A DNA stretch of 64,000 nucleotides from an uncultured Pseudomonadales bacterium. Its GTDB lineage: Bacteria; Pseudomonadota; Gammaproteobacteria; Pseudomonadales; CANNCY01. Every line of letters begins with the position of its first letter. Positions within the stretch are counted from its first letter, which is position 1. The stretch is from NCBI GenBank assembly GCA_947503335.1, contig CANNCY010000001.1, positions 682,001-746,000 on the forward strand, written 5' to 3'. The notes under the pieces are model-generated. The model had not been told where the DNA came from. It did not search any database and saw only the letters and a program-made list of their open reading frames with translations. Shown in pieces: positions 28,022-36,782 of the stretch. The position numbers and the translations under genes were made by a program.

Positions 28022-30369
28022 TAAAAGTCTTCCCACTCATCGTTGCCAGGCTTTGCTGCAGGTGGGGGCGCCGTATAGTTAGATGCTGGTGCTGCCGACA
28101 TTGCTGTCGGAGCCGCCTCCGCAACATTGTCGCCGACGGTAAAGAACTCCATCATCTGGCCCATGCCTCGAGCCTGTTCTGCCATTGCTTGGCCTGCGGC
28201 GGTTGCTTCTTCGACGAGGGCCGCGTTTTGCTGAGTCATTTCGTCCATTTGTGTGACAGCTGTATTTACCTGTTCAATCCCTGCCGTTTGTTCGATCGCT
28301 GCTTCAGATATTTCTTGAACCATGGTGCTAACTTTTTGCACGGCTTCAACAATCTCTTCTAGCGTCTGCCCAGAATCGTTAACTAAGCGCGTGCCGTCGT
28401 TAACTTTAGTGACGCTATCTTCGATAAGGTCTTTGATCTCTTTAGCAGCATCTGCCGATCGTCCTGCAAGGTTGCGAACTTCGCCCGCAACGACGGCAAA
28501 ACCACGACCTTGTTCACCGGCCCGCGCTGCTTCAACCGCAGCGTTGAGCGCCAGCAGGTTGGTTTGGAATGCTATGTCGTTAATGACGCCAATAATGTCG
28601 GCAATACGCTTAGAAGAGTTCGATATTTCGGCCATTGCAGCAACTGCGTTTGAAACCACTTCGCCGCCTGCACTTGCTGTTTGTTGTGCGTTCTGAGCTA
28701 GTTCGTTTGCATGCGTCGCATTCTCAGCACTTTGTTTAACCGTACTGGTCATTTCCTCCATACTTGAAGCTGTTTCTTCGAGTGAGCTAGCCTGTTCTTC
28801 GGTACGCTGACTCAAATCAGTATTACCTTGTGCGATTTCGTTGGCCCCAGTGCTAATCGCCGTTGACGCGCGTCTGATATTTGCAATCACCTCTGTTAAC
28901 TTATCTGAGGTGGCATTGACGTCGTTTTTGAGTTGACCAAACGAACCTTGGTAATCGCGTGTGATTCTCTGCGTTAGATCACCACCAGCCATAGAACCCA
29001 GTACCCGAATCACATCGTTCATCGCGACTTCGGTTGTCTCTACAAGTCTATTCAACCCATTACTCAGGTTAAAGAAGAACCCGTCTTTACCATCTAGCGC
29101 AATTTGCATAGTAAAGTCACCCGATGAGGCCGCTTCGACCATGTTGTCGATCTCTTTCTCGATAGCTACTTCGTCGGTACGGTCTTCCCATTCGACAACG
29201 GTGCCAAGTCGCTCGCCATCTTCAATAATGGGATTGGCGATTACCCTGAATGTACGAGGGCCTACCTCCATATCGGCAGTATAGGTGTCGGTCAGGCCGG
29301 CAAGTAGATTCTGCTGATGCGCAGGGTTTTTGTGATAGATATCGATGTTGCTACCGACGATAGCGTGTTCGTCGAAGTTGGGCAGCTCCTGACGAAGATC
29401 GCCAGCAGCTGTATTCATCATCTCTTGAGCAGCATCGTTAGTATAGATGATGTCGTTATTTGGGTCGGCAATCATAACGTTAGCGGTGACTGAATCCAGT
29501 GCCTGTTTTACTCGCGCGTTAGCTGCTGCAATCGCACGCTCTTCGCGTTCTCGTGCAAGTCGCTCGGTCATGTCGTCCCATTCAACAATTGTTCCTTGGC
29601 GGGTACCGTCATCAGCAAAAATGGGTGTGGCGATTAGCCCGAAGGTGAGGTCGCCAACAGTTATCTGTGTACGATAAACTTCTTTTAGGCCTTCAATCAT
29701 ACCCCGCTGATGAGACGGATCTGCGTGAAATACATCCACGTTTTGGCCCATTAGAGTACTCGCATCAAAATTAGACAGATGCTCTTGCAATGCAGACTCG
29801 CGGTCAGAGAGCATACTTTGAACGGCCTCATTGAGATACACAATATTTAGATCTGGGTCGGCGATCATTACAGAAGTATCGCAAGCATCGAGTGCTGTTT
29901 TGAGTCGGGCGTTTGCTTGCGCAATCGCGGCGGCCTCGCGCTCTAGCGCAAGCCGATCGGTTTTGTCGTCCCATTCTACAATGGTTCCTAAACGCTGACC
30001 CTCGTCGTCGACCAATGGCGTAGCAATAAGACCAAAGGTTAGTCCAGCCACCTCCAGGTCTGTGTGGTAGGGGTCTTTCAGATCTGCAATCATGCCTCGT
30101 TGATGAGCCGGATTAACGTGAAAGTCATCGACATTAGTACCTACAAGGTCGGCGACGCTAAAGTTTGGCAGTGCAGTCTTAAGGCTTTCTTCGCGATTTT
30201 CAAGCATCGCGGTAACCGCTTCGTTTACATAGATGATTTCCATGTTGTTGTCTGCAATCATTACCGAAGTATCACAAGTTCTAAGGGCGATCTTGCTACG
30301 TTGATACTCCTGGTATTCCTCTTCGCTAAGGCTGTACTTCTTAGCTTTTTTAGCAGTAGTCTTTGTCAT
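28021..30369 (-). CDS. Soluble triple-PAS methyl-accepting chemotaxis protein
   Basis: A 782-residue receptor without any membrane helix, so cytoplasmic. It begins with a Lys-rich stretch, then three tandem PAS domains (about 25-145, 150-270, 275-400) that repeat nearly the same blocks: VMIAD, then NPAHQ or DPSHQ, then TFGLIATP or TFRVIANP, then GTIVEW or GTVVEW. A HAMP-like linker (about 405-470) and the signalling domain follow, with the hairpin tip around [22 protein letters not shown]. The C-terminus ends EWEDF, like the CheR/CheB-docking pentapeptide of Tar/Tsr. The ligand or cofactor is unknown; PAS domains of this kind may bind FAD, haem or small molecules. AGGAAC precedes the ATG. Confidence 0.95.
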   Translation of the reverse strand: MTKTTAKKAKKYSLSEEEYQEYQRSKIALRTCDTSVMIADNNMEIIYVNEAVTAMLENREESLKTALPNFSVADLVGTNVDDFHVNPAHQRGMIADLKDPYHTDLEVAGLTFGLIATPLVDDEGQRLGTIVEWDDKTDRLALEREAAAIAQANARLKTALDACDTSVMIADPDLNIVYLNEAVQSMLSDRESALQEHLSNFDASTLMGQNVDVFHADPSHQRGMIEGLKEVYRTQITVGDLTFGLIATPIFADDGTRQGTIVEWDDMTERLAREREERAIAAANARVKQALDSVTANVMIADPNNDIIYTNDAAQEMMNTAAGDLRQELPNFDEHAIVGSNIDIYHKNPAHQQNLLAGLTDTYTADMEVGPRTFRVIANPIIEDGERLGTVVEWEDRTDEVAIEKEIDNMVEAASSGDFTMQIALDGKDGFFFNLSNGLNRLVETTEVAMNDVIRVLGSMAGGDLTQRITRDYQGSFGQLKNDVNATSDKLTEVIANIRRASTAISTGANEIAQGNTDLSQRTEEQASSLEETASSMEEMTSTVKQSAENATHANELAQNAQQTASAGGEVVSNAVAAMAEISNSSKRIADIIGVINDIAFQTNLLALNAAVEAARAGEQGRGFAVVAGEVRNLAGRSADAAKEIKDLIEDSVTKVNDGTRLVNDSGQTLEEIVEAVQKVSTMVQEISEAAIEQTAGIEQVNTAVTQMDEMTQQNAALVEEATAAGQAMAEQARGMGQMMEFFTVGDNVAEAAPTAMSAAPASNYTAPPPAAKPGNDEWEDF

Positions 30370-30387
30370 TGTATCGTTCCTTGAATT

Positions 30388-31011
30388 TTAAGCCTGTGCC
30401 TGTTGCGATGCGTCATCCTGGTCGTCAGTCTGCGAGTCGCTAGTGGCGTCATTCGATTGTGCCAATGGTGGGTTGTCTTCTGTTTCAGCCTGTTCAGGTG
30501 CTAATACTTGTTCAATTTGGTTTGAATCAAAATTGAGAAGCCGGTCGATCTCTAAAAGCATGACCATCTTGTTGTCAACGCTTACGATGCTCTTTATAAA
30601 ATCGGTGTTAACCGACTGTCCTAAGTCAGGGGCTGGACGCATTTCGCCCGGTTCAATCGAGTAAACGTCTGACACAGCGTCGGCGATGATACCTACTATT
30701 CGTGTTTCGTCGCCGGTCTGAACACGCATAACTATAACCACGGTTAGTGCGCTGTACTCGGTGGCAGGCATGTTGAAGCATAAGCGTAGGTCAATTAAGG
30801 GCACGATCGAGCCACGAAGGTTGATTACGCCCTTGACGTGAGGTGGGCTGTTGGGAAGCGGGGTAGCGTTTTCCCACCCCCGTATCTCTTGAACACAGAG
30901 TATATCAACGCCGTACTCTTCTTCGGCCAATATAAAGGTGAGATATTGATCGTTGTCGTCCATCTGTGCGGTTCCATCGACAACGTTTTGTGCTTGTCCG
31001 GCCATCTCCAT
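30388..31011 (-). CDS. cheW: CheW adaptor (cluster A)
   Basis: Couples receptors to the CheA kinase. The 207-residue protein has the CheW fold from about 20 to 165 (YLTFILAEEEYGVDILCVQEIRG, then VKGVINLRGSIVPLIDLRL, then GIIADAVSDVYSI) followed by an acidic Gln/Asp-rich tail of about 40 residues that is unusual in length. It is the first gene of cluster A. GAGG lies before the ATG. No cheA is encoded in this cluster, so it presumably recruits a kinase encoded elsewhere, perhaps the CheA of cluster B. Confidence 0.95.
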   Translation of the reverse strand: MEMAGQAQNVVDGTAQMDDNDQYLTFILAEEEYGVDILCVQEIRGWENATPLPNSPPHVKGVINLRGSIVPLIDLRLCFNMPATEYSALTVVIVMRVQTGDETRIVGIIADAVSDVYSIEPGEMRPAPDLGQSVNTDFIKSIVSVDNKMVMLLEIDRLLNFDSNQIEQVLAPEQAETEDNPPLAQSNDATSDSQTDDQDDASQQAQA

Positions 31012-31152
31012 GACTTATGCCTCGGCAGTAGTAATTTGCAAACAGATTTTTTCGGTTTCTGTTATTTAGATTAGATGGCATCCAATGAGCAGGGCGGTTA
31101 AAAATCCCATAATTCGTACGGGTATAAGCGGGTACAGAGCCTGCGAAATGCC

Positions 31153-31199
31153 TTGATATTTTCGCTAAGTAGGTTACCTTTGCGCTAACGAATAAGGAG
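31153..31199 (+). promoter_or_regulatory. Possible promoter and strong ribosome-binding site of the metalloprotease gene
   Basis: TTGATA at 31153-31158 and TACCTT at 31175-31180 are 16 bases apart, and AAGGAG at 31194-31199 sits 8 bases before ATG 31208. The ribosome-binding site is clear; the promoter is a by-eye guess in the 196-base gap between divergent genes. Confidence 0.35.
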
Positions 31200-31207
31200 A
31201 TATAACA

Positions 31208-33862
31208 ATGAGCCAGCTAACTGGTGTTAATTCGAGTTTAAAGGCGCTAGCGTGCGCTATTTCTTTGTCATTTCTGAGCGGCGCCTATGCAGCTGACGAG
31301 CAGCCCCAAGAGCCTGCTAAAGAGCCCACAGTAAAAGAAGCGAAGAAAGCAGATGCTGACAAGGTAAAAAAAGATAAAGATAAAGCAGGTGATAAACCCG
31401 CTAAAAAAGACAAGAAGAAAGAACCTACTTACGAAGAGTTGATTGAAAAGCACGAACATATCGACGGCTTTATGAGCTTCTATCGTGACGAGAAAACAGG
31501 CTCAATGCTCTGGTCGATCGATGCAGATATGTTAGGTAAAGAGTTTATCCACTTCATTAAGGTAGATGACGGTACCGCTGCAGCCGGCCAATTTAGAGGT
31601 ACGTTTGGTGGCGAGTCAGTAATGCGTATCGAGCGATTCTTTGATCGAATTGAGATTAGAAAGGTTAATACTAGCTATCACTTTGATGGCGATAGCGCCA
31701 TTAGTAAAGCCAAAGAAGCGAACATAAACTCGCCAGTACTGTTTAGTGCAAAAATAAAAGCTGAGCACAAAGAAAACGGTGCAATTTTGGTTGATGCTGA
31801 TTCTTTGCTGATGAGTGAGGCGTTGTATCCGATTAATCCCCCACGCCGCCCTCAGCCGGGTCCAGGCCCCAAGCCCTTTACCTTAGGTAGCTTAGACAAA
31901 GCGATGACTAAGGTGCTTGATGTCGATAATTACCCTGAAAATACGGATGTGGTAGTCGAGTATGTGTATAAGCAAAAAGGGCTCGGTTCGATTTGGTCTG
32001 AAGGTGCTGCAGTCTCATTAACAGATCGCCGCTCGGTTGCTGTTAAATGGCGTCATAGCTTTATTGAGCTGCCAGATAACGATTACAAGCCTCGCTTAGA
32101 TGATCCTCGTGTCGGCTACTTTGGTGTGCGTGGCTACGACATGACAGTGAAAAACGACTTTACGCCGTATCGCGATGTTATCAATCGTTGGAATCTGGTC
32201 AAAAAAGATCCAAACGCAGAAATTTCAGACCCCGTTGAGCCAATTCATTGGTGGATCGAGAACACAACACCCGTTGAGTACCGAGAGGGTGTTAAGCGCG
32301 GTGTACTAGCCTGGAATAAAGCTTTCGAAGCCGCAGGCTTTTCAAATGCGATGAAGGTGAGTGTTCAACCTGACGATGCTGAATGGGACGCAGGCGATAT
32401 TCGCTATAATGTAATCCGTTGGACATCATCTCCAGCACAACCTTGGGGCGGTTATGGCCCTAGCTTTGCTGACCCGAGAACAGGCCAGTTACTTGGTTCT
32501 GACATCATGCTCGAATATGCTTCTGTTGCTCGTCGTGGGCGAGTATCAGCATTGTTCTCAGAGTCTGGCTACGCCCAGAGCCATGACGATCTGCATGCAG
32601 ATGAGTCGAATTTTTCTCACAAGGCGCTGTACGAATCAATGCAAGCTGGCATGGCATTGCTTGAAGCGGCAGACTCAGATTTAGCAGAGCAATTAACGAA
32701 TGATTTCTTAGCCTATCTAACGCTACACGAAGTAGGGCATACGCTAGGCTTGAACCACAATATGAAGTCTTCTCAGTTGCATAACGCAACTGATGTACAC
32801 AATGCCGAGTTAACACGCGAAAAGGGCATGATCGGTTCGGTGATGGATTATCCTTCGGCGAACTTTGCACCCATTGGCACCGAGCAGGGCGAGTATTATA
32901 CGACAACGCCAGGCCCTTACGATGTATGGGCAATTCAATTTGGATATGATCCAGATTTAAATGACGCTGACAAAATGGCCGCTCACTTGGCAAGATCTAA
33001 CGAGCCAGAGCTTGCCTTTGGTAACGATGCAGACGATATGCGTAGAGCAGGCGGTTGGGGTATTGACCCTCGTGTAATGATTGGCGACATGTCAAACGAA
33101 GCTGTGAAGTATGCTGAGCAACGAATGGCGTTGATTAATGATCTGGGGCCAAAGCTAAAAGATCGTTACTCTGTTGAGGGTGAAAGTTATCAGGGCCTTC
33201 TGTGGGCGACATCTGTTCTTTTACGTGAATACCAGACGCAGGCCGGTGTAACGTCGCGCTATGTCGGTGGTGTTTATGTTGAGCGAGGCATGATCGGTCA
33301 GTCTGGGCAGACTCAGCCCTATACCCCTGTTGCTTTAGATGATCAGATTGCTGCGTTAGAGCTACTTGAAGAGCAGTTGTGGACACCTAATTCGCTGTCT
33401 TGGGCGTTCGATTTGGCACCCTATTTACAACCCCAACGTCGTGGTTTTGATTTCTTTGGTGTAACCGAAGATCCCAAGCTGCTGGCTCGTTTGTTCGCTA
33501 TTCAAACTGCACCATTAGAGCATCTTATGTCTCCGGTTGTACTAAACCGCTTAGAAGAGACATCTATGTATGGTAATGAAATGACTGCCGAGACATTACT
33601 AGGGCGTTTGACAAAGGCAATGTTCGATGCCGATGCTAGTAGTACAGTGACGTTGCCGCGTCAAAACCTACAACGAGCGTATGTTGAACGATTGATCGCG
33701 ATATCCAAGGCCGCTGGTGGTGTACCACAGTCGGTTGAGGCTGCGGCTCGCTATCAGTTAGAGGCCATATATGATTCGATGACAGGCTTGTTTGCGTCAG
33801 GCGAAAGCAAGGCACATCGCAATTTATTGAAAGCACGTATCGCTGAAGCCCTAGACTTGTAA
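31208..33862 (+). CDS. Secreted metzincin-type zinc metalloprotease (DUF5117-like)
   Basis: An 884-residue protein. A signal peptide (cut near AYAADE, residue 28) is followed by a Lys/Asp/Glu-rich linker of about 45 residues, then a beta-rich DUF5117-like region and the protease domain. The zinc motif is HEVGHTLGLNHN starting at His507, i.e. HExxHxxGxxH, and a Met-turn (GSVMDYPS) follows about 40 residues later, which defines a metzincin. The C-terminal third matches the conserved tail of this protease group. Such proteins are exported in Gram-negatives; substrates are unknown. The gene is single and divergent from chemosensory cluster A. Confidence 0.9.
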   Translation: MSQLTGVNSSLKALACAISLSFLSGAYAADEQPQEPAKEPTVKEAKKADADKVKKDKDKAGDKPAKKDKKKEPTYEELIEKHEHIDGFMSFYRDEKTGSMLWSIDADMLGKEFIHFIKVDDGTAAAGQFRGTFGGESVMRIERFFDRIEIRKVNTSYHFDGDSAISKAKEANINSPVLFSAKIKAEHKENGAILVDADSLLMSEALYPINPPRRPQPGPGPKPFTLGSLDKAMTKVLDVDNYPENTDVVVEYVYKQKGLGSIWSEGAAVSLTDRRSVAVKWRHSFIELPDNDYKPRLDDPRVGYFGVRGYDMTVKNDFTPYRDVINRWNLVKKDPNAEISDPVEPIHWWIENTTPVEYREGVKRGVLAWNKAFEAAGFSNAMKVSVQPDDAEWDAGDIRYNVIRWTSSPAQPWGGYGPSFADPRTGQLLGSDIMLEYASVARRGRVSALFSESGYAQSHDDLHADESNFSHKALYESMQAGMALLEAADSDLAEQLTNDFLAYLTLHEVGHTLGLNHNMKSSQLHNATDVHNAELTREKGMIGSVMDYPSANFAPIGTEQGEYYTTTPGPYDVWAIQFGYDPDLNDADKMAAHLARSNEPELAFGNDADDMRRAGGWGIDPRVMIGDMSNEAVKYAEQRMALINDLGPKLKDRYSVEGESYQGLLWATSVLLREYQTQAGVTSRYVGGVYVERGMIGQSGQTQPYTPVALDDQIAALELLEEQLWTPNSLSWAFDLAPYLQPQRRGFDFFGVTEDPKLLARLFAIQTAPLEHLMSPVVLNRLEETSMYGNEMTAETLLGRLTKAMFDADASSTVTLPRQNLQRAYVERLIAISKAAGGVPQSVEAAARYQLEAIYDSMTGLFASGESKAHRNLLKARIAEALDL

Positions 33863-33936
33863 TGTAATAATTGACGATTTCAGAATCGCTGCTAATTTTA
33901 ATCCTTATCTTGAGGGATTAGCAGCGAGTCAGAGGG

Positions 33937-34800
33937 ATGGTCAATTCACAAACAAATCGGTCGAGCACCGCTTCTTCGGTGCTCGATTTCTCATACCCGT
34001 ATTCAAAAATAAATGTTCATTCAAGCAGTGCTTGTCCTGAAGCGCTTGTTGTACGTTGTGCTATTGCAATCAAAGGTTTAGACCACCACTTCTATTGCTC
34101 TTCTTTGCAGCCAGAGCAGGCTGGAGAGAGTGAAAGGTGGCGCACAGAAGCAGGTAAAATGGTTGGCGCATTACCAACTGCAATCGCATTTGAGCGGGAA
34201 GGGCGTTGGTGGTCTGTAAGAGATGTTCGTAAAGTAACCAATCAGCTACTGTATAAATTAAACCAGTTTGCCAAATATCCTGATAGGTGTGTGTCACCCA
34301 CACTAGATCAAGGGCAAGTTGATAAGTTGGTCAGAATAATCCGTCTACGTTTGTTTGAAACCTTTCGGCAAGCAAAGCGGGCGAGCTCTTGCGAGCAGCG
34401 CGAACGCGCAGTGAAAGAAGCAGTTATCTACCTAAAGGAACTAGATCAAAGACTAGCCGATCATCCGTTTCTACTCGGTAAGCAAGTTTGCGCGGCAGAT
34501 ATTTGGTTATTTGCATTGATGTGTCGTTACGACGTTGTCTATCGGCCTTTATTCGGCTTTGACGAATACCCAATCAGTGATTTTAGCCACATATCTCGCT
34601 TTGTTTATGATTTAGCATTTAAATTTGATCTTGTTGACTGTATAGACTTAAACCAAGAGTTATGCAGGTATTTTGGCTCAGAGCTATATAACCCTGCTAG
34701 CGTAACGCCAACCCGCGCAAGCGATTGGGGCTGGGATCAGGGGCGCCGTGTGCTCGAAATGAATAGGTCATATGGTATGCACGACATACTGTTTAACTAA
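33937..34800 (+). CDS. Glutathione S-transferase, divergent glutathionyl-hydroquinone reductase type
   Basis: A 287-residue protein. The C-terminal GST domain (about 120-230) matches the glutathionyl-hydroquinone reductase/omega class: LDQRLADHPFLLGKQVCAAD, then LFALMCRYDVVYRPLFG and the ISDFSHISRFVYDL segment. The N-terminal thioredoxin-like part has SACPEALVVRCAIAIKGL where true GHRs have CPWAHR, so Cys33 may be the catalytic cysteine, but the W-A-H-R is lost. Role in reducing glutathionyl-quinones is uncertain. The start is also uncertain: ATG 33937 has AGAGGG directly against it, and a hairpin covers codons 9-17; GTG 33979 is an alternative. Confidence 0.75.
   Translation: MVNSQTNRSSTASSVLDFSYPYSKINVHSSSACPEALVVRCAIAIKGLDHHFYCSSLQPEQAGESERWRTEAGKMVGALPTAIAFEREGRWWSVRDVRKVTNQLLYKLNQFAKYPDRCVSPTLDQGQVDKLVRIIRLRLFETFRQAKRASSCEQRERAVKEAVIYLKELDQRLADHPFLLGKQVCAADIWLFALMCRYDVVYRPLFGFDEYPISDFSHISRFVYDLAFKFDLVDCIDLNQELCRYFGSELYNPASVTPTRASDWGWDQGRRVLEMNRSYGMHDILFN
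33961..33989 (+). terminator. Terminator-like hairpin after the metalloprotease gene
   Basis: TCGAGCACCG (33961-33970), loop CTTCTT, CGGTGCTCGA (33977-33986), then TTT: a perfect 10-bp stem about 100 bases behind the metalloprotease stop. It falls inside the next open frame if that frame starts at 33937, which makes either the terminator call or that start doubtful. Confidence 0.5.
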
Positions 34801-34820
34801 GAAAGTGACTTTTTAACCTT

Positions 34821-34848
34821 TTAACCTCGTCGTAGGCTTTGCTAGTAT
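34821..34848 (+). promoter_or_regulatory. Probable promoter of the FadR-type regulator gene
   Basis: TAGTAT at 34843-34848 looks like a -10 box, with TTAACC at 34821-34826 as a weak -35, 16 bases apart. The two operator copies begin two bases downstream, so transcription would start within the operators. This fits autorepression. Confidence 0.4.
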
Positions 34849-34849
34849 C

Positions 34850-34874
34850 TGGTCTGACCAATTTGGTCTGACCA
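34850..34874 (+). promoter_or_regulatory. Tandem FadR/FCD-type operators TGGTCTGACCA
   Basis: TGGTCTGACCA occurs at 34850-34860 and again at 34864-34874, 14 bases apart centre to centre. Each copy has TGGT/ACCA half-sites around CTG, the form known for operators of FadR-subfamily GntR regulators. They lie 20 to 45 bases before the ATG of exactly such a regulator. Autoregulation, and control of the following efflux genes, is the inference. Confidence 0.75.
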
Positions 34875-34894
34875 AGGATGATGAGTAAGGCTTA

Positions 34895-35617
34895 ATGGCA
34901 GAGCACCTTCAAGAATCGATAAAACCATTATCAGAACGTATCGCAGAACACTTGATCGGTGAGATTTTGTGTGGGCGCTATCGGGCGGGCGATCGTTTGC
35001 CATCAGAGCGTGAGTTAGCAGTTAAGCACAAAGCTAATCGCGGCGCGGTACGTGAATCATTAAGAACACTAGAACAAAAAGGATTAGCCAAGGTCGAGCG
35101 CGGTGGTGCTAGGGTCATCGCAGTCTCTAATGCGTCACTTCAACTAGTAGGCGACCTACTAATGCATCCTGATTACTCTGCCTTTGATCTTATCGATCAA
35201 ACACTAGAGGCTTTCGCCGCCATGATGGGTGTCGCTGCTCGACGCGCCATTGAAAGAGGTAGTGAAGAACAGTTTGAAGATGTTATTAACCTGCTAGAGC
35301 AGGTAAAGCCGCTAACCAATGAGCAGATGCGTGACAAAATGCATGAAGTTGGCGAGATGTTCTACAAAATGGGTGGGCATCTTGTATTGAAGCTAGCGCT
35401 CAATGACATGAAACTCGAGATCATGCCCTTTATCGAGCAGGTCAAAAAAGATAGGTCCGCGCCTGACGAAGAATTTGTCAACGCCATCACCGCCTTACAA
35501 CTAGCGATCACGAACCGAGATCCTATAGCGGCCCAGCAGGCCATCGAACATCAATTTGAATGTCATAGAAAATGGGTCGCAGACTTAGTTAGTCAAAGCG
35601 ATAACCGTACTGCATAG
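34895..35617 (+). CDS. GntR family transcriptional regulator, FadR/FCD subfamily
   Basis: A 240-residue repressor-type protein. The winged helix at about 10-75 is typical of the family (LIGEILCGRYRAGDRLPSER, then NRGAVRESLRTLEQKGL). The C-terminal part (about 90-230) is an all-helical FCD-type ligand domain, though the usual metal-binding Asp/His pattern is not obvious. It lies 11 bases before the RND adaptor gene and behind two TGGT-N3-ACCA sites, so it probably represses its own operon. The ligand is unknown; it could be a pump substrate. Confidence 0.92.
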   Translation: MAEHLQESIKPLSERIAEHLIGEILCGRYRAGDRLPSERELAVKHKANRGAVRESLRTLEQKGLAKVERGGARVIAVSNASLQLVGDLLMHPDYSAFDLIDQTLEAFAAMMGVAARRAIERGSEEQFEDVINLLEQVKPLTNEQMRDKMHEVGEMFYKMGGHLVLKLALNDMKLEIMPFIEQVKKDRSAPDEEFVNAITALQLAITNRDPIAAQQAIEHQFECHRKWVADLVSQSDNRTA

Positions 35618-35628
35618 GAGTTTTAATA

Positions 35629-36774
35629 ATGAATGCAACGGTCAAAAAACAAATGCTAGGTGTCACCGCAAGTTTGATAGCCGGTGCCTCCATTTTTGCT
35701 GTCATGCTTGCAACTGGCGAGCACGTTGAACCGCAGCCGCGAGTGGAGCAGCCTCAGTCAGTTAGAGTCACTGAGGTGACGCTTGCCCCCCTGCAATTAA
35801 CAGTGAAATCACAGGGCGAATTTCGACCACGCACACAGAGTGAGTTCATTAGCGAGGTGTCAGGGGCAGTTACCTGGCTTAGCCCAACGCTTAGCTCAGG
35901 ATCAGCGTTTAAAAAGGGCGATATTCTGGCACGTTTAGATGATCGAGATTATCAATCGGCGCTAGAGTCTACGCGCTCGGTACATAAGCGAGCAGAGTCT
36001 GAATTGGCTTTGGCTTCTGCTGAGTTCGAGAGAATAGAACAACTGTATCAGTCGTCACTAGTGAGTAAAACATCTTACGACTCAGCCAAGCGTAGCTTTG
36101 ATGTTGCTAGTGCAGCTTTGAGAGAAGCAAATGCAGGTTTAAGTAAAGCGACCCGGGATTTAGAAAAGACAGAGTTGGTTGCGCCCTTTAACGGCGTTGT
36201 ACGCGAGCGTCACATTGATCTTGGGCAATTTGTTAGTCGTGGCCAAGGCGTAGCAAGCTTATATGCAAATGATTCGATAGAAGTACGGTTACCAATTGCC
36301 GATAATCAAGTGCGCTATTTAGATTTAGCCTTTGATGATCAGCAGATGGGCGATGCTAGTGTGCGATTGTCGGCAGTCTTCGGCGGAGTTGAGCAGCATT
36401 GGTCGGGAGAGTTGCTACGCACCGAGGCAGAAATCGATTCACGCACTCGTATGATTACAGCGGTTGTGGGGGTTAACAATTCGCCAAACGAACAAGGGTT
36501 GCCACCTGTTGTTGGGCTGTTTGTAAGCGCAACGATCAGTGGCAAACAGCTAGACAATGCAACGATGTTGCCAAGGTTGGCACTGAGAGATGACAGTACG
36601 GTTGCTATCGTAGATGCTGATAACCGCGTTGAGCTACGAAAGGTAAATGTGTTGCGCATACAGAATGATCAATTGGTTATTGATGATGGGCTAGTAACAG
36701 GTGATCGCGTGATTGTGTCGGGTGTTGAACTCGCGGTGAGTGGCATGCTTGTCGCGCCTTATGACGGTTTGTAG
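35629..36774 (+). CDS. RND efflux periplasmic adaptor (membrane fusion protein)
   Basis: A 381-residue HlyD/AcrA-type adaptor. An N-terminal anchor or signal segment (about 12-29) is followed by a lipoyl half (SEFISEVSGAVTWLSP), an alpha-helical hairpin at about 115-175, the second lipoyl half (TELVAPFNGVVRERHIDLGQ), and a beta-barrel region. There is no lipobox Cys, so it is probably membrane-anchored by the helix. GGAG precedes the ATG. It links the inner-membrane pump encoded next to an outer-membrane channel that is not in this window. Confidence 0.93.
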   Translation: MNATVKKQMLGVTASLIAGASIFAVMLATGEHVEPQPRVEQPQSVRVTEVTLAPLQLTVKSQGEFRPRTQSEFISEVSGAVTWLSPTLSSGSAFKKGDILARLDDRDYQSALESTRSVHKRAESELALASAEFERIEQLYQSSLVSKTSYDSAKRSFDVASAALREANAGLSKATRDLEKTELVAPFNGVVRERHIDLGQFVSRGQGVASLYANDSIEVRLPIADNQVRYLDLAFDDQQMGDASVRLSAVFGGVEQHWSGELLRTEAEIDSRTRMITAVVGVNNSPNEQGLPPVVGLFVSATISGKQLDNATMLPRLALRDDSTVAIVDADNRVELRKVNVLRIQNDQLVIDDGLVTGDRVIVSGVELAVSGMLVAPYDGL

Positions 36775-36782
36775 GAGGCCCG

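Noticed and set aside
31012-31207. Flagellar sigma-28 promoter for chemosensory cluster A
   Set aside because: No match to the TAAAG / GCCGATAA boxes could be found on the minus strand.
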